Translations under genes and position numbers: made by a program | Origin: Lysobacterales bacterium | Lineage (GTDB): Bacteria; Pseudomonadota; Gammaproteobacteria; Xanthomonadales; Rhodanobacteraceae | Direction of reading: 5' to 3' | NCBI GenBank assembly: GCA_014338185.1 | Contig: QUBV01000009.1 | Location: 1 to 64,000, forward strand | DNA length: 64,000 bases | Part shown: piece by piece, positions 44,721 to 54,355 of the stretch | Numbering within the stretch: the stretch's first letter is position 1 | Layout: every line of letters starts with the position of its first letter | Notes under the pieces: model-generated | Seen by the model: the letters and a program-made list of their open reading frames with translations, nothing else | The model's database searches: none | What the model was told of the DNA's origin: nothing

Positions 44721-47404
44721 CGCGGCGCGCCATGCTCCAGCGCCCGGATGCGCGCGCGGACTTCGATCAAGGCCGCGGGTTGACCCTCCCACAAGGCATC
44801 CATGCGTCGCTCCGCCGCGTGCAGGTCGGCCAGTTCGGCGCCGACCTCGCCGCGCTGGCGCGCAATGCGCGCCCACAGCACCAGTGCAAGCGCATCGGCG
44901 ATGTCGGCGTGGGCGCCGGCCGCGCGTGCCTGCTGCGCGCGCGGCGCCAGTATCCGCGCCGCCGCATCGGCGTCGCCCTGCGCCAGGCGCAGCGCCGCCG
45001 CCACCACGCGCCAACGCGCACGCGCTGCTTGCGCATCGGCACCGATGCGCGCATCGAGCTCGGCCAGCGCCGAGTCCGCCTGTTCGAGACGCCCGGACTG
45101 CACCCAGGCGTCGGCACGATTGAGCCCGATCGCAACACACGGTGGGCTGGTCGCGGTCGATTCGCACAACAACGCGAACGCGCGCTCGAACGCCGCCAGT
45201 GCGGCAAGGGCATCGTTGCGGCCCAGTTCGGCGTGGCCGAGCGCGTTGTGGATCGCGGCGCCGTTGGCGCTCTTGTCGGCCGCCGCGGCAGCCAGTTCGC
45301 GCAAGGCTCGCGCGGCGGTGTCGAACTCACCCAATTCCAGTTGCAGGTTGGCCAGTTCCCAGCGGATGCCTTCGACCAACAGGTGATCGGTGCCCGGAGT
45401 CGCCCGTGCGCGCGCGAGGGCCTGGCGCAACAGCGGCTCGGCTTCGCGGTTGCGTCCGTTGGCGGCCAGCGCACCCGCGTACTGTTGCTCCACATACAAC
45501 CGTGCGCTGGGCGCCGCGGTGCCCAGCCGCTGCATCATCGCGTACGCACGCGCCGCCGGGGCCATGGCCTCGTCGGCACGGTCGATCGCGCGCAGCAGTG
45601 ACGCCTGATTGCCCAAGGCCGTGGCGAATTCGCTGGAGGGCTCGCCCGCAGCGCGGCGATGCGCCTCCAGCGCCAGCGCCGACAACTGCGGAATGGCAGC
45701 ATAGTCGCCGCGATTGAACGCGGCATCGGCCTTGAAGTCGAGTGCTTGCGCCAAGGTGCGCAACGCGGGCTCGCCCGCGCCACGCAGGCGCTCGATCGCC
45801 AAGTCCAGATCACCCGCCGCGGCGGTGTTGCCATCGACCACCAGCGTGTAGTGCGCGAGCCTGGCGCGTGCACCCTCGGTGTGGACGAGCGCAGCGGCGC
45901 CGGCCCGCTCACCCGCGGCCAGCGCCGCACGCAAGGTCGGCTCGGCCTGGTCCCGGTCACCCAGGGACACATACACCCCGCCAATCTCGGTGAGCAGGCG
46001 CGCCGCAAGCGCGGGATTGTCCGCGGCCTGGGCCAAGGCGCGTTCGCGCGCGCGCGACACCAGATCGAGCGCGCGCGTGTCGCTGCCCTTGGCGGCGTAC
46101 GGATCGGCTCCCAGGAACACATCCTCCAGCATCGCCAAGGCCGTGCCCGCATCGCGCTCGGCGGCGGCGCGCTGCCAGGCCTCGTGCCACGCCACCCCGA
46201 TACCGACGAGCAATGCCAATGCCACTGCCGCGGTCGACGCCACCGCCACCCGGTGGCGCCGCAGGAACATGCGCATGCGGTAGCGCAGGGTGTCGGCGGT
46301 GGCACTCACCGGCACACCGCGCCGCCAGCGCTGCAGGTCATCGGCGAGCGCACCCACGCTCGCGTAACGTTGCGCCACATCCACCTGCATCGCCCGGCGC
46401 ACGATGCGGCCGAGATCGCCGCGCAATGCGCGCAGCAGCGCGCCCGCACCACAGCCGCGCGCCCGCGCGAGGGTTTCCAGCGCCACGGGGTCGCGCATCC
46501 GCAGTTCGCGCAACTGCGCGGCCACGTCGGCTCCACGCTGGGTCTGGGCGGGCCGCACGCCTGCGAGCAGTTCGTGCAGCACCACGCCGAGCTGGAACAC
46601 GTCGGTCTGGGTCGTGATGCTGCCGGCCGAGAACTGCTCCGGCGCCGCGTACTCGGGCGTCATCAACACGCCGCCGCGGGTCGCGCCGGCAGCGCCGTCG
46701 AGCAGCTTGGCAATACCGAAGTCGAGCAGCTTGAGCGTGCCATCGGCGGTCACCAGCATGTTGGCCGGCTTCAGATCGCGGTGGACCACGAGATTGCGAT
46801 GGGCGTAGGCGACCGCATCACACGCATCCAGGAACAGGTCCACCCGGGCCGCGAGGTCGAGTGTGCGCACATCGCACCACTCCAGCAGCGACTGGCCGTC
46901 GACCAGCTCCAGCGCAAACCATGGGCGGCCGTCGCCACTGATACCCCCATCGAGCAGGCGGGCGATGTGCGGGTGCTCCAGGCGCGCGAGGATGGTCCGC
47001 TCGCGCAGGAAGCGCGCCACGATCTCCTCGCTGTCCATGCCGCGCTTGACCAGCTTGAGCGCCACGGTCTGACGCGCCACGCCATCGACCGGCTCGGCGC
47101 GATACACCGTGCCCATGCCGCCGCTGCCGAGGCGCCGGTCGATGCGAAAGCGGTCGATGCGTGCACCGATCAATGGATCCGCAGCCGCTGTTTCGGCCCG
47201 CTGCGTGAGCGTCCACGCCGGTGCGAGGTGGGCCGGAATCCCATCGAGCGCGAGCATCGCCAGCACCTCGCGCTGCAACGCGTCGTCGCCCGCGCAGCGG
47301 CGCGCGAGCCACGCCGGCCGCTGCGTTGCGGGCTGATCGAGCGCGCCACGCACCAGCTCCAGTACGCGGCGCATGTGCTCGGCTGGATCCAACGCTGCGG
47401 TCAT
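44717..47404 (-). CDS. Membrane-anchored Ser/Thr protein kinase with TPR domain
   Basis: An 895-residue Hanks-type kinase. The kinase domain covers about residues 80-350: P-loop RLGSGGMGTVYRAE, VALKLVKRG, catalytic HRDLKPANMLV, DFGIAKLL and TPEYAAPEQF. A single transmembrane helix follows (VAVASTAAVALALLVGIGVAW, about 385-405). The rest, about 490 residues, is a string of alpha-helical TPR repeats outside or in the periplasm, likely a sensor. I chose ATG 47404 because an earlier ATG at 47428 sits inside a TAGCAT box. It follows the ECF sigma gene on the same strand with a hairpin between them. The pair probably forms a signalling unit. Confidence 0.9.
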   Translation of the reverse strand: MTAALDPAEHMRRVLELVRGALDQPATQRPAWLARRCAGDDALQREVLAMLALDGIPAHLAPAWTLTQRAETAAADPLIGARIDRFRIDRRLGSGGMGTVYRAEPVDGVARQTVALKLVKRGMDSEEIVARFLRERTILARLEHPHIARLLDGGISGDGRPWFALELVDGQSLLEWCDVRTLDLAARVDLFLDACDAVAYAHRNLVVHRDLKPANMLVTADGTLKLLDFGIAKLLDGAAGATRGGVLMTPEYAAPEQFSAGSITTQTDVFQLGVVLHELLAGVRPAQTQRGADVAAQLRELRMRDPVALETLARARGCGAGALLRALRGDLGRIVRRAMQVDVAQRYASVGALADDLQRWRRGVPVSATADTLRYRMRMFLRRHRVAVASTAAVALALLVGIGVAWHEAWQRAAAERDAGTALAMLEDVFLGADPYAAKGSDTRALDLVSRARERALAQAADNPALAARLLTEIGGVYVSLGDRDQAEPTLRAALAAGERAGAAALVHTEGARARLAHYTLVVDGNTAAAGDLDLAIERLRGAGEPALRTLAQALDFKADAAFNRGDYAAIPQLSALALEAHRRAAGEPSSEFATALGNQASLLRAIDRADEAMAPAARAYAMMQRLGTAAPSARLYVEQQYAGALAANGRNREAEPLLRQALARARATPGTDHLLVEGIRWELANLQLELGEFDTAARALRELAAAAADKSANGAAIHNALGHAELGRNDALAALAAFERAFALLCESTATSPPCVAIGLNRADAWVQSGRLEQADSALAELDARIGADAQAARARWRVVAAALRLAQGDADAAARILAPRAQQARAAGAHADIADALALVLWARIARQRGEVGAELADLHAAERRMDALWEGQPAALIEVRARIRALEHGAPR

Positions 47405-47501
47405 CGATGCTGCCGTGGGATCGCGCATGCTAGCGCGCAGCCGGCGCGCGCGCGACCGATCCGTCCGGGTGGCGCCCGCGACGGCCCGGGCACCCGCCAC
47501 G

Positions 47502-47523
47502 CACGCGTACCGATACGCGTGCC
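47502..47523 (-). promoter_or_regulatory. Hairpin between the sigma and kinase genes
   Basis: Perfect 9-bp stem GCACGCGTA/TACGCGTGC with a four-base loop, 11 bases after the sigma stop and about 100 bases before the kinase start. No T run. It may be an attenuator or mRNA stabiliser, or a palindromic operator. Confidence 0.45.
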
Positions 47524-47533
47524 ATCCAGCGGC

Positions 47534-48100
47534 TCAGGCAATCTCCTGGATGAAGCGCAGCAGGAACATGCGCGCCGCGCGCCAGTCGCGAAACACGGTG
47601 CGTTCGGTCACGCCGCGCATCTGTGCCAGCTCGGCGAAGCCGAGGCCGCCGAACAGGTGCAGGTGCGCCACCTCCGCAAGTCGCGCATCGACCGCCTGCA
47701 GCATCGTCATCACGCGGTCCAGCGCGAGCACGTCGAACGGTTCTTCGCCAGCGACGTCGGTGGCCGCACGCAAGGTCAGCACCTCGCCCGCCGCGCGCTT
47801 GTCGGCATGGCGGCGCCGCGCCCGATCGATCAGCAACTGGCGCATGGCGCGCGCGGCGAGATTGACGAAATGTGCGCGGTCCTCGATCGCCAGCACGCGT
47901 CCGCTCAGGCGCAACCAGGTCTCGTTGACCAATTCGGTGGTGCACAGGGTCTGCTGCGGGCCGAGCCGCAGCAGCACGTGCGCCTGCGCGCGAAACTCCT
48001 CGTACAGCAGCGCGAACAGGCGATCGGACGCCTCGCTGTCGCCCGCGCGCACGGCCGCCACGAGGGCATCGATCGCAACCGGTGGCGGCGTGGGTTCCAT
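47534..48100 (-). CDS. ECF-type RNA polymerase sigma factor
   Basis: A 188-residue ECF sigma of the Sig-70_X6/PF07638 type that travels with Ser/Thr kinases. Region 2 is around residues 20-95 (LYEEFRAQAHVLL, TTELVNETWLRL, FVNLAARAMRQLLIDRARRR) and region 4 at about 125-185 with a helix-turn-helix ending in TERTVFRDWRAARMFL. No anti-sigma gene is adjacent, so activity may be set by the neighbouring kinase, possibly by phosphorylation. A TAGACT box ends six bases before the ATG, suggesting a leaderless mRNA. The gene is divergent from the aldehyde dehydrogenase gene. Confidence 0.9.
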   Translation of the reverse strand: MEPTPPPVAIDALVAAVRAGDSEASDRLFALLYEEFRAQAHVLLRLGPQQTLCTTELVNETWLRLSGRVLAIEDRAHFVNLAARAMRQLLIDRARRRHADKRAAGEVLTLRAATDVAGEEPFDVLALDRVMTMLQAVDARLAEVAHLHLFGGLGFAELAQMRGVTERTVFRDWRAARMFLLRFIQEIA

Positions 48101-48106
48101 GCGGCC

Positions 48107-48112
48107 AGTCTA
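48107..48112 (-). promoter_or_regulatory. -10 box placed for a leaderless transcript of the ECF sigma gene
   Basis: TAGACT on the minus strand, six bases, then the ATG at 48100. No ribosome-binding site is present in those six bases. Confidence 0.4.
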
Positions 48113-48200
48113 GCAAGCCGCAGTTGCGGCACGTCGCATTCAGCGCGCGGCGACCGCGCTTGCGCGACCATGGCGGCCTGCCACCGCGTCGGAGGTTGCC

Positions 48201-49628
<1,428 letters not shown>

Positions 49629-49807
49629 CACCGTCGCGCCGGCGCATTCCCTGCCCAGTCCGCGCCGTCGACGCCGGAGGCGCGGCGCACGGCGGCGTGC
49701 TCATGGCGCAGGGTCATTTCCCGCACCCGCGCCGCTCGTGTATACCCGGGCGACCACCGGCGCCGGCGCTGCGCACGCCGGCCGCCCCCTTCCCGGGAAC
49801 ACCTGCC

Positions 49808-52711
49808 ATGAACCACCGCCGTCTGTCCCTTGTCGTCATGCCGTGTGCCGCGCTCGCGTCCGCAGCGCTGGCGGCGGCTCCCGCGCAGATCCTCACCAAC
49901 CACCTGGGCTATGAGGCGTTCGGCCCCAAGCGCGCGGTGGTCCAGGGCCATGCCGACGATGCGATCACGCACTGCGTGGTGCGCAGCGATCCCGAAGGCA
50001 CGCTGGTGCTGCGTGGCAGCGCGAGCGGACCGCTGCAGGTGCAGGACTGGCGCGACTGGCGCTACTGGACCTTCGACCTCGGCGCGCTGCAGCAGCCGGG
50101 CCGTTACCGCATCGAGTGCGACAACCCGCGCGGCGAAGGCGAACAGGTGCTGCGCTCGTTGCCGTTTCAGGTGCAGCACAACCTGCTCGAGCGCGCGACG
50201 CTGTCGGACGTGATCGCCTACTTCAAGGCGCAGCGCGCCTCGGGCGAACTGGACCGTGCCGACCGCGCCCTGCCGTTCGAGGATGGCGGGCAGCCTCCGA
50301 TCGACGTGCACGGCGGCTGGTACGACGCCAGCGGCGACTACGGCATCCACCTCTCGCAGCTGGATTTCACCAGCTATTTCAACACCCAGCAGGTGCCGCT
50401 GGTGGTGTACAGCCTCGGGCGCAGCCACGAACTGCTCGAAGCGCGTGGCGATGCCAACTTCAATCAGATCCGGCGCCGGCTCGTCGACGAACTCAGCCAT
50501 GGCGCCGACTTCCTCGTGCGCATGCACCGGCCAGGGCGCTCGTTCTACCAGACCATCAGCGCGCCGGGGCCGGCCAAGGCCGCGCGGGACCGGCGGCTCG
50601 GCCGCGCCATGACCAGCTTCGGGCTGAAGAAGGACGCCAACGACGGCGCCTCCGCCCATCACGATGGTGCCTACGAGGTGAGCTGGCGCAGCGGTGGCGG
50701 GTTCTCGGTCGCGGGGCTCGCACTCGCGGCCCGGCTCGGTGCGGGTGGCGAATTCGACCGTGCGACCTACCTGGCCCACGCCGAGAGCGCGTTCGCATTC
50801 CTCGATGCGCACAACCACGAGCTCACCAACGACGGCGTGGAGAACATCGTCGATGACTACTGCGCGCTGCTCGCGGCGAGCGAACTGCTGCGCAGTACCG
50901 GCAAGCCGCGGTACGCGACCGCGGCGCAGCGACGCGCGCTGAACCTGCTCGATCGCCTTGCCGGCGACGACCGCTACCGCGACTACTGGCGCGCCGATGG
51001 CAAGGACCGGCCGTTCTTCAATCCCGCCGATGCGGGCGCCCCGGTGGTGGCGCTGCTGCGTTATCGCGAGCAGGCGCCCGCGGCGCTGCGCCAGCGCATC
51101 GACGACGCGGTGCGCCGCTCGCTCGCGTTCGAACTCGCGATCACCTCCGAGGTCGCCAATCCGTTCGGCCTCGCGCGCCAGTACGTGCAGAGCAAGGGCA
51201 AGGGCCGGCGCGGCGAGTTCTTCTTTCCGCACGACACCGAGACCGGCCAGTGGTGGCAGGGCGAGAACGCACGACTGGCCTCGCTCGCCGCGGCCGCGCG
51301 GCTCGCGCTGCCGCTGTTCGAGTCCGATCCGGCCTGGCAGCAGCGCCTGGCCGCCTATGCCACCGACCAGCTCGACTGGATCATCGGCAAGAACCCATTC
51401 GATGCCTCGATGCTGCACGGCAGCGGCCGCAACAACCCCGGCTACGGCTTTTTCGGCAGCTGGCAGTACACCAACTTTCCGGGCGGCATCGTCAACGGCA
51501 TCACCTCGGGTTATGCCGATGACCGCGGCATCGACTTCAACCTGCCGCACGCGCAGACCGGCAAGGACGATGACTGGCGCTGGGGCGAACAATGGTTGCC
51601 GCACGCCGCCTGGTACCTGCTCGCGGTATCGGCACGACCGGTGCCGGTGGCGGACGCGCCCAAGGTGGTGATCGGCTACCTGTTCACCGATGGCAAGGCC
51701 TTCGACGCGGCGAAACTGCCGGTCGAACGCCTCACCCACCTCAACTACGCCTTCGCCAACATCGTCGAGGGCCGCATGGTCGAGGGCTTTCGCAATGACG
51801 CGCGCACGTTCGAGCGTCTGCGCGCGCTCAAGCGGCGCAATCCCGCGCTCAAGCTGCTGGTCTCGGTCGGTGGCTGGACCTGGTCGGGCGCGTTTTCGGA
51901 CATGGCGCTCGATGCGCGCTCACGCGAGGCCTTCATCGCCAGCGCGGTGCAGTTCGTGCAGCGCCACCGCCTCGACGGCATCGACATCGACTGGGAATAC
52001 CCGGGCCAGCCCGGCGCGGGCAATCCGCATCGACCCGAGGACAAGCACAACTACACCGCATTGCTGTCCGAATTGCGCGCGGCGCTGGACGCGGCCGCCG
52101 GCGCCGACGGCCACCGCTACCTGCTCACGATCGCCACCGGCGCCAACGAGAAATGGCTCGAACTCACCGAAATGGCGCAGGTGCAGGCCGTGGTCGACTA
52201 CGTCAATCTCATGACCTACGACCAGGTCGGACCGTGGGATCCCTACACCGGCCACAATGCGCCGCTGTACACGCATCCGGACAATCCGCGGCAGCTGTCG
52301 GCGGCACGCGTGGTCGACCTGTACCTGGCCGCGGGCGTGCCCGCGCGCAAGATCGTGCTGGGCGTGCCGTTCTACGGCCACGCCTGGGAACAGGTGCCGG
52401 CCACCGCCGACGGCCTGTACCAGCAGGGCGCCAAGCCCACGCGCCGCGTCAACACCGGCTATGCGGCACTAGCGCGCGACAGCGTCGATCGCGATGGCTA
52501 CGTGCGCCACTGGGACGCGGTGTCGGGCGTGCCGTTCCTGTACCAGCCGCAGCAACACGTGTTCGTGAGCTATGACGATCCGCAGTCGCTGCGCCTGAAG
52601 GGCCGCTACGTGCTCGACCGCGGCCTCGCCGGCGTGATGTTCTGGGAGCTGTCGGCCGACACTCCGACGCATGACCTGCTCGGTGCGATCTGGAGCACCC
52701 TGCGGCAGTGA
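49808..52711 (+). CDS. Secreted bifunctional glycoside hydrolase, GH9 fused to GH18
   Basis: A 967-residue exported enzyme with two catalytic units. Signal peptide 1-22 (MNHRRLSLVVMPCAALASAA...); Ig-like CelD_N domain about 24-115; GH9 (alpha/alpha)6 barrel about 120-605 with Asp173 and Asp177 in GGWYDASGDYG as base region, NPFDASMLHGSGRNNPGYG, and Glu594 in WRWGEQW as likely acid; then a GH18 TIM barrel about 617-967 with DGIDIDWEYPG, catalytic acid Glu730, and SVGGWTWSGAF and MTYDQVG. GH18 cuts chitin. GH9 is mostly cellulase-like, but some members (Vibrio chitin cluster) are exo-glucosaminidases. Joined in one chain, the best guess is chitin or chitosan breakdown. No carbohydrate-binding module is visible. 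Confidence 0.9.
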   Translation: MNHRRLSLVVMPCAALASAALAAAPAQILTNHLGYEAFGPKRAVVQGHADDAITHCVVRSDPEGTLVLRGSASGPLQVQDWRDWRYWTFDLGALQQPGRYRIECDNPRGEGEQVLRSLPFQVQHNLLERATLSDVIAYFKAQRASGELDRADRALPFEDGGQPPIDVHGGWYDASGDYGIHLSQLDFTSYFNTQQVPLVVYSLGRSHELLEARGDANFNQIRRRLVDELSHGADFLVRMHRPGRSFYQTISAPGPAKAARDRRLGRAMTSFGLKKDANDGASAHHDGAYEVSWRSGGGFSVAGLALAARLGAGGEFDRATYLAHAESAFAFLDAHNHELTNDGVENIVDDYCALLAASELLRSTGKPRYATAAQRRALNLLDRLAGDDRYRDYWRADGKDRPFFNPADAGAPVVALLRYREQAPAALRQRIDDAVRRSLAFELAITSEVANPFGLARQYVQSKGKGRRGEFFFPHDTETGQWWQGENARLASLAAAARLALPLFESDPAWQQRLAAYATDQLDWIIGKNPFDASMLHGSGRNNPGYGFFGSWQYTNFPGGIVNGITSGYADDRGIDFNLPHAQTGKDDDWRWGEQWLPHAAWYLLAVSARPVPVADAPKVVIGYLFTDGKAFDAAKLPVERLTHLNYAFANIVEGRMVEGFRNDARTFERLRALKRRNPALKLLVSVGGWTWSGAFSDMALDARSREAFIASAVQFVQRHRLDGIDIDWEYPGQPGAGNPHRPEDKHNYTALLSELRAALDAAAGADGHRYLLTIATGANEKWLELTEMAQVQAVVDYVNLMTYDQVGPWDPYTGHNAPLYTHPDNPRQLSAARVVDLYLAAGVPARKIVLGVPFYGHAWEQVPATADGLYQQGAKPTRRVNTGYAALARDSVDRDGYVRHWDAVSGVPFLYQPQQHVFVSYDDPQSLRLKGRYVLDRGLAGVMFWELSADTPTHDLLGAIWSTLRQ

Positions 52712-52764
52712 ATCGGCCCTGACGCGCAGTCGCGCGGCGCTTGCCCGGCTCGACGCCGCCCGTG

Positions 52765-54228
52765 CTACAGGTAACGCGCGAGCGTGGAGGCGGCGTCGCT
52801 CGCGCCGAATTCCTCGTCCCAGTCTTCCATCATCGCGATGAGCATGAGCTTTTCGAACTCGCTGCCGAAGCGCGCGACGATCGCGTCGGGGTCGCGGATG
52901 CTGCGATGGTCGGCGATGAGCCCGAAGTGCACGCGGCCGTTGTAGCTGAGGATCGACAGGCCCAGTCCGATCGATCCGGTCTGCGGCACCCAGAACATCA
53001 ACTCGCGTACCTCGACGCCGGCCATGAACAGCGGTTGTTGCGGGCCGGGCACATTGGTCGCGACCGCGCTGGCCTTGCGGCTGAACAGCTCCAGCGCGGG
53101 TGCCTGCAACGCCGCCGGCGCCATGCCCAGCGCCGCCAGCAGTCCGAATGCGACCACCGCCTGGCGCCGGCCCTTGAGCTCGCGCATGCACGCGGCCACG
53201 CGCTCGAGCCGGCGCAGCGGATTGGGCTCGCCGATGGGCAGGTCGAGGAACACGAGGCCGAAGTGGTTGCCGAGCTTCCTGGCATGTTCGAGCGGGCGCA
53301 GATTGACCGGCACCGTGGCCCGGATCGTGAGTCCGTCGATGTCCTCGCCCAGGTCGCGCAGATAGCCGCGCAAGGCGCCGGCTGCGCAGGCCAGCAGCAC
53401 GTCGTTGACGGTGCAGCCCAGCGCCTTGCCCAGCACCTTGACCTCGTCCAGCGGCAGCGGCTCGGCCCAGGCCACGCGCTTGGCCACGCCCAGGCGGCCC
53501 TTGAGCGCGGTCCGGGGATCGTCGGACAAGGTCACGGTGACCGCGAGCTCGCGCGTGATCTCGCTGCCCTCGTGGGCAAACTCGGCCGCGACCGACGGGT
53601 CGGCCAACATCTGCGCAAGCGTCTGCCAGGTTTTTTCGCCCGCGGCGAGCATCTTGTGCAAGCCGCCCTGCATCGGCTCCAGCAGGCGCTCGAGCACGCT
53701 GCCGCGGTCGCGCTTGAGCCAGGTGCGCGCCAGTTCGGCGCGCGCCTCGGGCTGCGCGGCGGTGTCGGTGAGCGAGAGCAGCACCTGCACCAGCGCCAGC
53801 CCATCGGCATAGCAGTGGTGGATGCGCGCCACCAGGGCGCCGCCGCCGCGGTAGTTCTCGATCAGGTGGAACTGCCACATCGGCTTGGACAGGTCCAGCG
53901 GTGTCGAGGCCAGTTCGCTGACGAAATCCTGCAGTTCGCGCTTGTCGGCCGCACCGGGCAGCGCCGCCACGCGCACGTGCCAGTCGAGGTCGAAATCCGG
54001 ATCGGCTTCCCAGTGGCCGCCATTGACGCCGAGCACGGGGCGCTGGCAGAAGCGGCGATAGGCGAGAAAGCGTTCGGCCAGCAGGGCCTTGATCCGCGCC
54101 GGATCGAGCGGTCCGGCGAACATGAGCACGCCCGTGATCATCATGCGGTTGGTCGGCCGCTCCATGCGCAGCCACGCGGTGTCGACCTTGGACATGGCTT
54201 CGCGCGGCGTGCCGAGGACATCCTGCAT
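52765..54228 (-). CDS. Wax ester synthase/diacylglycerol acyltransferase
   Basis: A 487-residue WS/DGAT that esterifies fatty alcohols or diacylglycerol with acyl-CoA to make storage lipid. The catalytic motif HHxxxDG is at 137-143 (HHCYADG). The second conserved block, VNDVLLACAAGALR, and NVPGPQQPLFMAG near residue 380 are typical. It sits between the GH9-GH18 gene (convergent) and nhaD (divergent) and may be a single-gene unit. It suggests wax ester or triacylglycerol reserves, known in some but not all relatives. Start at 54228 (MQDVLGTPREAMSKVDTAWL) has GGAAC upstream. Confidence 0.92.
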   Translation of the reverse strand: MQDVLGTPREAMSKVDTAWLRMERPTNRMMITGVLMFAGPLDPARIKALLAERFLAYRRFCQRPVLGVNGGHWEADPDFDLDWHVRVAALPGAADKRELQDFVSELASTPLDLSKPMWQFHLIENYRGGGALVARIHHCYADGLALVQVLLSLTDTAAQPEARAELARTWLKRDRGSVLERLLEPMQGGLHKMLAAGEKTWQTLAQMLADPSVAAEFAHEGSEITRELAVTVTLSDDPRTALKGRLGVAKRVAWAEPLPLDEVKVLGKALGCTVNDVLLACAAGALRGYLRDLGEDIDGLTIRATVPVNLRPLEHARKLGNHFGLVFLDLPIGEPNPLRRLERVAACMRELKGRRQAVVAFGLLAALGMAPAALQAPALELFSRKASAVATNVPGPQQPLFMAGVEVRELMFWVPQTGSIGLGLSILSYNGRVHFGLIADHRSIRDPDAIVARFGSEFEKLMLIAMMEDWDEEFGASDAASTLARYL

Positions 54229-54355
54229 GGGCGGTTCCGGGTGGCGGACGGTTGCCTAGCATTGGCGCGCGCCACGCAAAACGCAACCGTGCGTGGCCAC
54301 GCCGGTACGCCGCGGCTGTTACGCTAGGCCGGCTTGGTGGATGGGGGATCCCTGG

